NCBI GenBank assembly: GCA_938006875.1
Contig: CALLMJ010000001.1
Location: forward strand, 1-52,340
Direction: 5' to 3'
Length of the DNA stretch: 52,340 nt
Source of the DNA: an uncultured Bacteroidia bacterium
GTDB lineage: Bacteria; Bacteroidota; Bacteroidia; J057; CALLMJ01
Both the position numbers and the translations under genes were made by a program. This document shows, in pieces, positions 33,994 through 41,870 of this stretch (the first letter of the stretch is position 1; the number at the start of each line of letters is the position of its first letter). Below the pieces are notes generated by a model. That model did no database searches. It saw nothing but the letters and a program-made list of their open reading frames with translations, and was not told the origin of the DNA.

Positions 33994-34653
33994 TCAAATT
34001 TCTAAAAATTTCATTAGGGATTCATAATTAGCATTAGCGTCAGAAAGAGCCAATTGTTTTTGATTTACATAAGCTATTTCATAACCAAATCTTTCATAAG
34101 CAGCAACAATTCTGCTTAAATCTTCTGTATTAAATTTTAAATTTAAATACCATAAATTTTCATCAGGGTGTTGAGATAAAAATAATGATACGATTTTAGC
34201 ATCGCAGGATTCAGCAATTCTTGCAATTTCCGACAAACTATAATTCTTATGCCCTATAGTAAGTACTAAAGTTCCACCATGAAAATTTTGAAGTTGTAAA
34301 TATTTGAGAATATCAGGAATTTGATGAACACTAATAATTCCTGCATATTCATTTTGTTGGTTTAAAACCACTAATACATCTTGGTATTGAAGTTTTAAAA
34401 GTGCATCGTAAACATGTTCATCAGAATAAACAAAAATGGGTAGAGCATATAAAGATAACAATTCTGAAATAGGAGTCTCTAAAGAAATATTTTCGGTCTT
34501 AATATCTTTTAAATTCAAATATCCTGCTAAATAATTATCTTGTAATATTGGTACTTGATATAAAAAATGAATATTTGACCATTCTAAAGCATCTTTATAG
34601 GGATGATTAGGCGAAAGTAACAAGGGTTTCTGAGCAAAAAATTGAACATACAT
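33994..34653 (-). CDS. CBS-domain protein, AcuB-like
   Basis: 219-residue cytosolic protein with two CBS motifs: HPYKDALEWSNIHFLYQVPI with LQDNYLAGYLNLKDIKT (about 17-54) and PIFVYSDEHVYDALLKLQYQ with DVLVVLNQQNEYAGIISVHQ (about 73-113), then a C-terminal ACT-like half (about 130-185: FHGGTLVLTIGHKNYSLSEI, AKIVSLFLSQHPDENLWYLN). CBS-ACT proteins of this type bind adenine nucleotides and act as regulators. The ATG at 34653 (MYVQFF) is preferred over an upstream hydrophobic N-terminal extension. No catalytic domain is present. It lies 46 bp downstream of the small secreted protein gene. Confidence 0.78.
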   Translation of the reverse strand: MYVQFFAQKPLLLSPNHPYKDALEWSNIHFLYQVPILQDNYLAGYLNLKDIKTENISLETPISELLSLYALPIFVYSDEHVYDALLKLQYQDVLVVLNQQNEYAGIISVHQIPDILKYLQLQNFHGGTLVLTIGHKNYSLSEIARIAESCDAKIVSLFLSQHPDENLWYLNLKFNTEDLSRIVAAYERFGYEIAYVNQKQLALSDANANYESLMKFLEI

Positions 34654-34699
34654 AAGATTAGTATTTATAATTAATACGAAAAAAACAAATAAAAAGTTT

Positions 34700-35191
34700 T
34701 TACCAAGGACCTCCAATCGATTTCCATACTACCCAGCCTTTTTTTAAGTTGTAACAATCATTCAAATGAATTTCATATTCTGCAACTCCTTTGTAGGTAA
34801 ATTGCAAAGCAATATCATATTTATGTCCATTTTTGATGGGAGTTTTATTGATAATTCTATAACCTGTATATTTACAATCTGTCCACTGGATACCAGCATT
34901 TTTGGCGTTACTTTGAACTTTTTGAAATTTTTCTTTCATTAACGTTTGATGTTTTTTTACAAGATTTTCTGCATTTTTTAAAGCATTTTTTCTTGCATTT
35001 TCATCTTTAAAATTTTGCTTTGAGTTTAATTCAGGATAATCCTCTTTCTTTACTGTATAAATGTCAAATGCTTGGTAATTATTTTTAGTGATAGTGGTAA
35101 AAATGTCAGTAGAAAATTTCTCTAAATTACCATCTTGTGCAAAAATACCCAGATGAAAAGTAATTAAAAGTAAGAAAACAAAAATTTTCAT
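34700..35191 (-). CDS. Small predicted secreted protein, unknown function
   Basis: 163-residue protein: signal peptide MKIFVFLLLITFHLGIFA-Q, then a charged helical region (about 20-90, ENARKNALKNAENLVKKHQT) and a C-terminal beta part with YRIINKTPIKNGHKYDIALQ and a Cys-containing end (CYNLKKGWVVWKSIGGPW). No family is recognised. The start at 35191 opens the signal peptide; an ATG five codons earlier (35206) is equally possible, and a TAATATTG -7-like sequence overlaps that region. It lies between rpsT (with its terminator) and the CBS gene. Confidence 0.65.
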   Translation of the reverse strand: MKIFVFLLLITFHLGIFAQDGNLEKFSTDIFTTITKNNYQAFDIYTVKKEDYPELNSKQNFKDENARKNALKNAENLVKKHQTLMKEKFQKVQSNAKNAGIQWTDCKYTGYRIINKTPIKNGHKYDIALQFTYKGVAEYEIHLNDCYNLKKGWVVWKSIGGPW

Positions 35192-35267
35192 AATCAAGGA
35201 ATTCATTTTAATTGCAATATTACAAAAAAAATGCCTAACACATTTAAAACTAACAAGTAAAAAATAA

Positions 35268-35297
35268 AAATTGGCTGTTGTGAATAACAGCCAATTT
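35268..35297 (-). terminator. Rho-independent terminator of rpsT
   Basis: 12-bp perfect stem AAATTGGCTGTT (35268-35279)/AACAGCCAATTT (35286-35297) with a 6-nt loop and a T-rich tail on the minus strand, 23 bp after the rpsT stop. Confidence 0.85.
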
Positions 35298-35320
35298 GTA
35301 AACATTTTCATTATTCAAAA

Positions 35321-35587
35321 TTACTTACCTGCTACGGCTAATTTATTTACAAATTTTGTTAATTTAGATTTTTTGTTTGCAGCGTTATTTTTATGAATAA
35401 TATTTCTTTTTGCAAGTTTATCAATACCACTTACAACTTTTGGTAATTTTTCTTTTGCTAGGGTAGCGTCAGTAGTTTTTAATAAATCTTTAATTAATCT
35501 TTTAACGCCAATTTTTTGAAATCTATTTAACAGCCTTTTTTTAGCTGAATTTCTTATTCTCTTCTTAGCTGATTTTGTATTTGCCAT
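35321..35587 (-). CDS. rpsT: 30S ribosomal protein S20
   Basis: Small basic ribosomal protein of the 30S subunit, 88 residues, with the typical N-terminus MANTKSAKKRIRNSAKKRLL and three helices ending in KKSKLTKFVNKLAVAGK. The Lys/Arg/Ala composition and length are normal. The promoter is TTG-N20-TAATTTTG (35619-35649, minus strand). It is monocistronic, with a strong terminator right behind it, matching the separate high-level expression usual for rpsT. Confidence 0.97.
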   Translation of the reverse strand: MANTKSAKKRIRNSAKKRLLNRFQKIGVKRLIKDLLKTTDATLAKEKLPKVVSGIDKLAKRNIIHKNNAANKKSKLTKFVNKLAVAGK

Positions 35588-35618
35588 GACTTCTTATCCT
35601 TCTACTTTTTATGAAACG

Positions 35619-35649
35619 CAAAATTAATTTCTTTTTATATAATATCCAA
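35619..35649 (-). promoter_or_regulatory. rpsT promoter
   Basis: On the minus strand TTG (35649-35647), a 20-bp spacer, TAATTTTG (35626-35619); the 31-bp leader to the ATG is plausible. Confidence 0.7.
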
Positions 35650-35674
35650 AAAAAATTTTATTTTTATAAAACGT

Positions 35675-35704
35675 AAAGGTCTTGCAAATCAATACAAGAC
35701 CCTT
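35675..35704 (-). terminator. Probable terminator of the T9SS esterase gene
   Basis: Stem 35675-35684/35695-35704 (AAAGGTCTTG / CAAGACCCTT) with one mismatch and a 10-nt loop, 22 bp after the stop codon, followed by T-rich sequence on the minus strand. Confidence 0.65.
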
Positions 35705-35726
35705 AACCAAAAATTTTTTCGAATGA

Positions 35727-37073
35727 TTATTCAATCACTAACTTTTTAGTAACTTGTGTTTCTGAATTTTTGATAGTTACAAAATAAACTCCTTTAGGTA
35801 AATGACTTACATCTAAACGAGCTTTATAACCATTAACGTTCTCTGTTAAAACAGTTCTACCCGTAATATCTGTAAAAGAAATGGACTGAATTCTTGGAAG
35901 AGAATTATCCACAGATATAAACACTTCATTTCTTGCAGGATTGGGATAAATATTTGAAAAAGATCTTAATAAATCTGCTTGTTCTTTGCTGGTCCAAGAA
36001 GCTAAATCTAAAGTTTTAAAGAGGCGAGGTGTTAAGAAAGTAATAACAGTATCCAAATATCTGGAAGCAGTATCAATTCTTTCTGGTGTAGAGTTTGCGT
36101 AAATACCAAAAGGCTCAAAACCTACACCATAAAAAGGATATAATCCAGGGAAAGGATTATCATTTGCAAAATCGGGTAATAAAGAAGCTTGATTACCGAT
36201 ATTGAGGCTTCTTCTTACCATATCATGCCCACCATGAACCTCAATAACGGGCTGTCCAGTTATATTTACAATTACGACACCAGTAGTATAGGGAGTATTA
36301 TCGGCAGTTCCATGCATAGCTAAAATAACAGGTTCACCTGGTTCCATAAAAGCAGTATCACCAACAGCGCCACCCAAAGAAATCGTAACTCTATGATTAG
36401 AAGGATAACCAGGATTTCCACTATTACCTTCAAAGTTTCCTAATGTCACGGTATCAATCAGAGGTAAATTATTACTATCTAAAAATTTAGGGTAAGTAAG
36501 TTCAGCAGGTTTATTTAAACATCCAGCATGAATGGCAACATAGCCACCAGAGTTAGAACCACCTGCTGCAATTCTTGTAGGATCAATTTTCCAAGTATTT
36601 TTTTCTTTATTTAAATAACGAATTAAAGCTTTTAAATCTTGCTGAGCTCTAAAAACTGCGGACATAATGCTTCTTGCTCTTTCTTCTTCACTAGAGGCTA
36701 ATGGGTTCCAACCCACACGATAATCTGCGGAAATAGCAACATATCCTTTTCTCGCAAAAGCTTTACACAAATGCACCATTGCACTGTCTTTTTTGGTACC
36801 TAAACCAGGAGTTGGTATCATAGAAGGAGGCAGAAAACTACCTGCATGCAAAAAGATAATCACAGGACGATTAAAAATACTATCACCAATGGGTTGGTAA
36901 ATATCGCATTTTAAATCAATAGGAGCACTAGAACCAAAAGGCACATTGCTTCCATACACAACATTTGTATCAACTTTTACGTTAGTAAAAATGTTATCCA
37001 CGTAACGAGTTTGTGCTTTTCCAAAAAATGGTAATGCACATAAGGCTAATAATAAAAATCTTAATTTTTTCAT
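35727..37073 (-). CDS. Secreted carboxylesterase-like alpha/beta hydrolase with T9SS sorting domain
   Basis: 448-residue secreted hydrolase. Signal peptide 1-20 (FFGKA-Q), oxyanion region PVIIFLHAGSF (about 73-83), ISADYRVGW, nucleophile elbow IAAGGSNSGGYVAIHAG (about 162-178, GxSxGG), and a catalytic-His candidate in PVIEVHGGHDMV. This resembles BD-FAE/PHB-depolymerase-type esterases. The last about 75 residues form a type A T9SS sorting domain: FSNIYPNPARNEVFISVDN, ITGRTVLTENVNGY, LPKGVYFVTIKNSETQVTKK. The protein should therefore be exported by T9SS to the cell surface or medium. The ATG at 37073 (MKKLRF) opens the signal peptide and has a full promoter upstream. Confidence 0.88.
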   Translation of the reverse strand: MKKLRFLLLALCALPFFGKAQTRYVDNIFTNVKVDTNVVYGSNVPFGSSAPIDLKCDIYQPIGDSIFNRPVIIFLHAGSFLPPSMIPTPGLGTKKDSAMVHLCKAFARKGYVAISADYRVGWNPLASSEEERARSIMSAVFRAQQDLKALIRYLNKEKNTWKIDPTRIAAGGSNSGGYVAIHAGCLNKPAELTYPKFLDSNNLPLIDTVTLGNFEGNSGNPGYPSNHRVTISLGGAVGDTAFMEPGEPVILAMHGTADNTPYTTGVVIVNITGQPVIEVHGGHDMVRRSLNIGNQASLLPDFANDNPFPGLYPFYGVGFEPFGIYANSTPERIDTASRYLDTVITFLTPRLFKTLDLASWTSKEQADLLRSFSNIYPNPARNEVFISVDNSLPRIQSISFTDITGRTVLTENVNGYKARLDVSHLPKGVYFVTIKNSETQVTKKLVIE

Positions 37074-37095
37074 ATTGCAAAAAATATTTTCATGG

Positions 37096-37125
37096 CAAAA
37101 ATACAAATTTTTTAAAAGAAGTCAA
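37096..37125 (-). promoter_or_regulatory. Promoter of the T9SS esterase gene
   Basis: On the minus strand TTG (37125-37123), a 19-bp spacer and TATTTTTG (37103-37096), a full consensus match; the ATG is 22 bp downstream. It excludes a longer in-frame start at 37106, which overlaps the region. Confidence 0.75.
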
Positions 37126-37198
37126 TACTATTTGAAAAAAATCATAAAAAAAATTGAAAAACTGTATAGAAAAAATTTTTTGATTTTATTTTGAAGTT

Positions 37199-38230
37199 TT
37201 AAAAATTCTTTATAAAGGCTGAACGCAGAAAGTGTTTTTCAACATCAAATGAAGATTCCTTCCCTAATTTATCCCAAGTTTCATTTAGCCATTTATCAGC
37301 GATTTCTCTTCCTCTATCCCTTAATTTGCATAAAAAATCCCAGTTGGTATTTAATTTTGAGGATTGAGATAGCTCTTTTAAAGCTTCATAACCAGAAATA
37401 GAGTGCATAAAAATTTCTTTATTGTTTTTTCCGGGTAATTGAACCCCATTTTGAATGAGATAATTTCTATAATGAATTAATTTGATTTCATTAATCATAC
37501 TGGAATTAAAGGAAATTTCATTAACTCTATCCGCAATATCTCTAGCTGTAAAAGGTAAGTTTTCAATATTTACAGAGTTTATTTTTACTAAAACAATGTC
37601 ATTAACAGTAGTTTCTTCAATTAATGGAAACATAGGAGGATTTCCCATATAACCACCGTCCCAATAAAATTCTCCATCAATTTCTACTGCTTGAAATAAA
37701 TATGGTAAACAGGTAGAAGCTAATAAAACATCTACGGTAATTTCTTCGTTATGAAAAACTTTTGCTGAATTGGTTTTTACATTCGTTGCACAAATAAATA
37801 GCTTTTTTTTGCTATATTTCCTAAGTTCATCAAAATCAACTATATTTTCTAATATTTCTTTTAAAGGGTTCAAATTAAATGGATTAAACATGTAAGGAGA
37901 AAAATATTGAATCATCGTATTAAAGAAAAGGTAACCTGGGGAAGTAAACATATTTCCGGATTTATCAAAAACAGTAGGCTCTAATAATATTGAGCCATAT
38001 CTAGAAATACCTTTCCATAATTTATAAAGTAATTCTTTTGCTTTTGATGGACCTCCTAAATGTAAACCATAAGCGGTAACTACTGCATTTACAGCGCCAG
38101 CACTTGTACCACATATTCCATCAGCTATAAGATTATCTTCTTCTAAAAGCCTATCTAAAACACCCCATGTAAAAGCCCCATGAGAACCACCTCCTTGAAG
38201 AGCTAATCCTACTCGTTTAATTTCTTCCAT
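37199..38230 (-). CDS. Patatin-like phospholipase
   Basis: 343-residue cytosolic or membrane-associated lipid hydrolase with the Ser-Asp dyad of patatins. Motifs are the oxyanion loop LALQGGGSHGAFTWGVLDRL (about 9-28), the nucleophile GICGTSAGAVNAVV (Ser43) and the Asp in FYWDGGYMGNPP (about 192). There is no signal peptide. The likely activity is release of fatty acids from phospholipids; the physiological role is unknown. It is monocistronic and divergent from dgt, with a full promoter, TTG-N19-TATATTTG (38267-38296), overlapping the dgt promoter region. Confidence 0.92.
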   Translation of the reverse strand: MEEIKRVGLALQGGGSHGAFTWGVLDRLLEEDNLIADGICGTSAGAVNAVVTAYGLHLGGPSKAKELLYKLWKGISRYGSILLEPTVFDKSGNMFTSPGYLFFNTMIQYFSPYMFNPFNLNPLKEILENIVDFDELRKYSKKKLFICATNVKTNSAKVFHNEEITVDVLLASTCLPYLFQAVEIDGEFYWDGGYMGNPPMFPLIEETTVNDIVLVKINSVNIENLPFTARDIADRVNEISFNSSMINEIKLIHYRNYLIQNGVQLPGKNNKEIFMHSISGYEALKELSQSSKLNTNWDFLCKLRDRGREIADKWLNETWDKLGKESSFDVEKHFLRSAFIKNF

Positions 38231-38266
38231 AATTTATTAATAACAACAATTTAGTCATTTTGTTTA

Positions 38267-38296
38267 CAAATATAAATAATTTTTTTCAACTTGCAA
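38267..38296 (-). promoter_or_regulatory. Promoter of the patatin gene
   Basis: On the minus strand TTG (38296-38294), a 19-bp spacer and TATATTTG (38274-38267). It lies only 7 bp from the divergent dgt -7 box at 38304. Confidence 0.7.
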
Positions 38297-38303
38297 ACTT
38301 TAT

Positions 38304-38311
38304 TATTTTTG
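38304..38311 (+). promoter_or_regulatory. -7 box of dgt
   Basis: TATTTTTG matches TAnnTTTG, only 4 bp upstream of the GTG start at 38316, so any transcript would be leaderless or nearly so. The -33 half is weak. Confidence 0.5.
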
Positions 38312-38315
38312 TAAA

Positions 38316-39638
38316 GTGGAAATTCAAGATTTACTCAATTTTAATAGACTTAACCAAACTTCCAATGACCAAAAATCCGCAAGAAGCGATTTTCAAAGAG
38401 ATTTTGATAGGTTAATATTTTCGTCTCCATTTAGAAGATTACAAAATAAAACTCAAGTTTTTCCTTTACCTGGTTCTGTATTTGTTCATAATCGTTTAAC
38501 ACATACATTAGAAGTTTCTACCGTTGGGAGATCTTTAGCTACTTTGTGTTCTTGGGATTTTGTTCCTAATCATGTTAATGATTTTGAAAATGCCATGCAC
38601 TGGGGCAACGCCGTTGCTGCTGCTTGTTTAGCTCATGATATTGGAAACCCTCCCTTTGGTCATTCTGGTGAAGCCGCAATTTCTAAATTTTTTTTTAATC
38701 ATTTACAATCCTACTGGTTTAAAGATTTAAGTAATGAACAAAAAAACGATTTTCTTCAATTTGATGGTAATGCTAACACTTTTAGGGTTTTAACTCATTC
38801 TTATCCCACCAAAAGACCTTTTGGTTTCGGTTTAACTTATACGGTTTTAGCTTCACTCATTAAATACCCTTGGGCTTCTTCAGATACTCAAGAAAGTAAG
38901 TTCGGTTATTTCCAATCTGAAAAAGAAACTTTTTATCAACTTTATCAACATCACTCATTAATTAACCATGTAAATAAGTTTTTTAGGCATCCCTTTGTTT
39001 ATATTCTTGAAGCGGCTGATGATATTTGTTACACTGTCATTGATATTGAAGATGCTCATAAACTCAAAATCGTTAATACGAATCAAGTTAAAGATTGGTT
39101 TTTGCAACTATTAGATACTCCATTTCAAAATGAAACTCTTTCAGAATTACAATCTATTGATGATGCGAATGAGCAAATCGCTTTTTTAAGAGGTAGAGCA
39201 ATTCATCAATTGATTTTAGACTGTAAATCCGTATTTTGTGAACAAAAAAATCAACTTTTAGATGGTGAAAAAATCCTTTCTCTAATGGAACAATTAAATC
39301 CATTTAGACAAAAAATTGTAAACGAAATCAAAAAGTTTAGTTATAATTTTATTTACAACGACAAAAGAGTTATTGAAATTGAAATGGCTGGTAAACAAAT
39401 TTTAGGAGGTTTATTAGAAGAATTAATTGAGGGTTGGTTTGAATCAGAACAAAATCCTAAAGACAGATTTGCCCAAAAAATTGTTAGCCTTATTCCTAAA
39501 CAATTCCAATTAACCCTTGAACACTCTAATTATGATAAAATTTTACATATTGTAGATTTTGTATCTGGTATGACAGATTTATTTGCTGTTGAATTATTCC
39601 AAAAATTAAAAGGATATACCTTCCCAAAATTCTCTTAA
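38316..39638 (+). CDS. dgt: Deoxyguanosinetriphosphate triphosphohydrolase-like protein
   Basis: HD-superfamily dNTPase that hydrolyses dGTP to deoxyguanosine and tripolyphosphate, 440 residues. Motifs are FQRDFDRLIFSSPFRRLQNK (26-45) followed by TQVFPLPGSVFVHNRLTHTL with the first His (His63), the HD pair in LAHDIGNPPFGHSGE (His107, Asp108) and the later Asp in AADDICYTVIDIEDAH. The start is GTG at 38316: no in-frame ATG exists nearby and family members begin at this point (M-x2-3-LLN). The -7 box ends 4 bp upstream. It is followed 2 bp later by a small membrane protein gene. Confidence 0.92.
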   Translation: MEIQDLLNFNRLNQTSNDQKSARSDFQRDFDRLIFSSPFRRLQNKTQVFPLPGSVFVHNRLTHTLEVSTVGRSLATLCSWDFVPNHVNDFENAMHWGNAVAAACLAHDIGNPPFGHSGEAAISKFFFNHLQSYWFKDLSNEQKNDFLQFDGNANTFRVLTHSYPTKRPFGFGLTYTVLASLIKYPWASSDTQESKFGYFQSEKETFYQLYQHHSLINHVNKFFRHPFVYILEAADDICYTVIDIEDAHKLKIVNTNQVKDWFLQLLDTPFQNETLSELQSIDDANEQIAFLRGRAIHQLILDCKSVFCEQKNQLLDGEKILSLMEQLNPFRQKIVNEIKKFSYNFIYNDKRVIEIEMAGKQILGGLLEELIEGWFESEQNPKDRFAQKIVSLIPKQFQLTLEHSNYDKILHIVDFVSGMTDLFAVELFQKLKGYTFPKFS

Positions 39639-39640
39639 CC

Positions 39641-40003
39641 TTGATTAATTTTTTTCTTTGGTTTTTGTGGGTAATGCTTACACTTTCTTATCTCATCAAT
39701 TATTTTTATTTCAGATACCAACAAATTGACTTTTTCTCCAATTACCTAAATGATTTGATTGCTTTACCTTGGACTTTTGCTTTTATTACCTTGCTTTACC
39801 GTTTTATTTTTAAAATCAAGAATTACCAAATTTCGTCGGCTCAAATTATATTTACATTTTTAAGTTTTTCTATAATTTTTGAATGGATTTTACCTTATTT
39901 ATTTCCATCACGTTATTTTGGTGATTGGATAGATGTATTTATGTATTTCTTGGGGGTGATATTTTGGTGGATTTTCAATAGATTTTTTGCATTGATAAAA
40001 TAA
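39641..40003 (+). CDS. Small membrane protein of the Bacteroidota family sometimes annotated 'magnesium citrate secondary transporter'
   Basis: 120-residue protein (TTG start at 39641) or 109 residues (ATG at 39674). About four transmembrane helices are predicted by hydrophobicity, with conserved-looking polar positions YLNDLIALPWTFAFITLLYR and IIFEWILPYLFPSRYFGDWI with DVFMYFLGVIFW. The pattern (YLNDL.a.P, FE..LP......Y..D..D...Y..G) matches a family of short Bacteroidota membrane proteins from memory; the transporter name is not supported by any motif here. It begins 2 bp after dgt, so the two are co-transcribed. A family-A repeat follows. Confidence 0.65.
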   Translation: MINFFLWFLWVMLTLSYLINYFYFRYQQIDFFSNYLNDLIALPWTFAFITLLYRFIFKIKNYQISSAQIIFTFLSFSIIFEWILPYLFPSRYFGDWIDVFMYFLGVIFWWIFNRFFALIK

Positions 40004-40011
40004 TAATCATT

Positions 40012-40112
40012 CGGGCGTACCCTTTCGCTACGTCAGGGTTAGGCGGCTTACTTCGTTTACACTGATCTTGCCGAAGTGGGCTTCATTAACGCTTCGACAA
40101 TCCTTTTTACAC
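40012..40112 (+). repeat. Dispersed repeat family A, copy 4 (intergenic)
   Basis: Starts GGGCGTACCCTTTCGCTACG, contains TTACTTCGTTTACACTGATC then TTGCCGAAGTGGGCTTC, and ends with the ATCCTTTTTACACTTTTTT tail shared with copy 1. It lies between the convergent small membrane protein and aminotransferase genes; the aminotransferase stop is only 5 bp beyond the repeat. Confidence 0.8.
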
Positions 40113-40117
40113 TTTTT

Positions 40118-41239
40118 TTATCCAAAAAAATCTTTAACTTTTTGAATTACCTCTAATTGCTCTGTATCTATTAAACTCACACTTGAAGGTAAACAAATTC
40201 CTTTTTCAAACAAATAGCAACAAAAGTGATTACCATAAAAAGGAAAATTGTTAAATATGGGTTGTAAATGTAATGGTTTCCATACTCTACGAGATTCAAT
40301 AAGGTATGATTCTAAATACTCGATAAGATTATGCGGAGAGTAATTATCTGGAAGTAAAAATGTAGAAAGCCAACGAGAAGAAAATGAATGGGGTATTTCT
40401 TTTGGGTATTCTAAAAAATAGGGATGAATGAGTTCTTGAAAGTAAACATCAAAAATTTTACGTTTTTTTAAAACTCTCTCTTCAAAATTTTGTAATTGAG
40501 CTAAGCCAATAGCAGCTAATAAATTACTCATTCCATAATTATAACCCAGTTCTTCATGATGGTAATAAGGTTTGAGTGATTTTGCTTGGTGTGCTAAATA
40601 CTTTGCTTTTTTATATTCTTCATAATTTGAACAAATTAATGCACCACCAGCACTCGTGGTTATAATTTTATTTCCATTGAAAGAAAGGATACCCAGTTTT
40701 CCAAAAGATCCTAAATTTTGATTTTGATATTTAGCACCTAAAGATTCTGCATGGTCTTCTACAATAGGAATTTCATACCTTTGAGAAATAGATAAAATTT
40801 CATTCATTTTTGAGGAATTACCATATAAATGTACTACAATAATGGCTTTGGGTTTTTTTCCTTTTTTAATTCTATCTTGAATAGCAATTTCTAACCATTC
40901 AGGAGAAATATTCCAAGTTTCGGGTTCACTATCTACAAAAATAGGTATAGCTTTTTCATATAGTATTGGGTTTGCGGTAGCAACAAAAGTTAGACTTGGG
41001 CATAATACTTCATCATCATTTTGAATGTTTAATAATTTCAAAGCTAAATGAATTGCTGATGTACCCGAATTTAAACAACATACATAATCATAATGAAACA
41101 TTTTAGATAACGCCTTTTCAAAATCTTCAAGGCTTTGCCCCATAGTAGTTAACCAATTACTTTCAATAGCATTTTGAATAAATTCTGTTTCTTTTCCAGA
41201 TTGGTAAGGAGAAGAAAGCCAGATTTTATATTTTTTCAT
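40118..41239 (-). CDS. DegT/DnrJ/EryC1/StrS family aminotransferase
   Basis: PLP aminotransferase of the sugar-aminotransferase family, 373 residues. Motifs are the N-terminal WLTTMGQSLEDFEKAL (29-44), CLNSGTSAIHLALKLL (55-70), CPSLTFVATANPILYEKA, EDHAESLGAKYQNQNLGSFG (161-180, PLP-binding Asp/His) and the Schiff-base lysine in ILSFNGNKIITTSAGGALI (Lys191). Members convert keto-sugars to amino-sugars for surface polysaccharide. No other sugar gene is adjacent, so the substrate stays open. The ATG at 41239 overlaps the upstream gene's stop (ATGA). Confidence 0.92.
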   Translation of the reverse strand: MKKYKIWLSSPYQSGKETEFIQNAIESNWLTTMGQSLEDFEKALSKMFHYDYVCCLNSGTSAIHLALKLLNIQNDDEVLCPSLTFVATANPILYEKAIPIFVDSEPETWNISPEWLEIAIQDRIKKGKKPKAIIVVHLYGNSSKMNEILSISQRYEIPIVEDHAESLGAKYQNQNLGSFGKLGILSFNGNKIITTSAGGALICSNYEEYKKAKYLAHQAKSLKPYYHHEELGYNYGMSNLLAAIGLAQLQNFEERVLKKRKIFDVYFQELIHPYFLEYPKEIPHSFSSRWLSTFLLPDNYSPHNLIEYLESYLIESRRVWKPLHLQPIFNNFPFYGNHFCCYLFEKGICLPSSVSLIDTEQLEVIQKVKDFFG

Positions 41240-41715
41240 GATATAAGTTTAAAGTGATTAAGTACGGCTAAAGCTTCTTGAACTTGTCCATCTTCTAAAT
41301 AAAGCCATGTATTTTGTTTTTTATTATTTCCGTCTTTAAACTCAATTTGGATACTTGCTGATGCTATTATGGGTATTTTTTTTACGTATCTAACTTTTGT
41401 AATTTTTGAAATTTCTATTATTGGGGTTAATTTTAAAGTTAGTAAATTGATACTCCCAATTGAAAATAATGATGCAAAAATAAGAAAAACAAATGATAAA
41501 AAACGATTTCCAAATTGGTATTGGTCAAAAAAATACAATGAAAAAATAATTGAAAAAAAAGCATAAGTTGCTACTTGAGAATAAGGTACTGTTTTTTTTT
41601 GTGCTAATTGATTTTCATCAGGGATTTCTGTTTGAGTTAATAGAATTTTATTGTTCATAATATGGCAATACCCATCTTTAAACTGAAAAAAATTTTTTAA
41701 TCTATTTTTAGCCAT
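41236..41715 (-). CDS. Small two-helix membrane protein of unknown function
   Basis: 159-residue protein starting MAKNRLKNFFQFKDGYC, then two transmembrane segments at about 48-68 and 74-95 with a short loop (DQYQFGNR), then a basic C-terminal cytosolic domain (RYVKKIPIIASASIQIEFKD, then LYLEDGQVQEALAVL). The architecture is PH-domain-like (a membrane hairpin with a beta/alpha tail), but no motif allows naming. The ATG at 41715 is chosen because the 18 additional upstream codons are hydrophobic and lack context. It overlaps the aminotransferase by 4 bp, so they are co-translated. Confidence 0.65.
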   Translation of the reverse strand: MAKNRLKNFFQFKDGYCHIMNNKILLTQTEIPDENQLAQKKTVPYSQVATYAFFSIIFSLYFFDQYQFGNRFLSFVFLIFASLFSIGSINLLTLKLTPIIEISKITKVRYVKKIPIIASASIQIEFKDGNNKKQNTWLYLEDGQVQEALAVLNHFKLIS

Positions 41716-41823
41716 AAGGATTTTAACCACAAATTTAAGGAAAACCTTGATATTATTTTCATAATACATGATGTTCTTTCTTAATTGAAAGCTTATTCAT
41801 GATAAATAAAACCAAATAATAAA

Positions 41824-41846
41824 AACCGTCTTTATAAGAGACGGTT
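41824..41846 (-). terminator. Terminator of the etfBA operon
   Basis: 8-bp stem AACCGTCT (41824-41831)/AGACGGTT (41839-41846) with a 7-nt loop, followed on the minus strand by a T-rich run, 24 bp after the etfA stop. Confidence 0.75.
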
Positions 41847-41870
41847 CTTAGTGAGTTTTTTTAAAAATTA

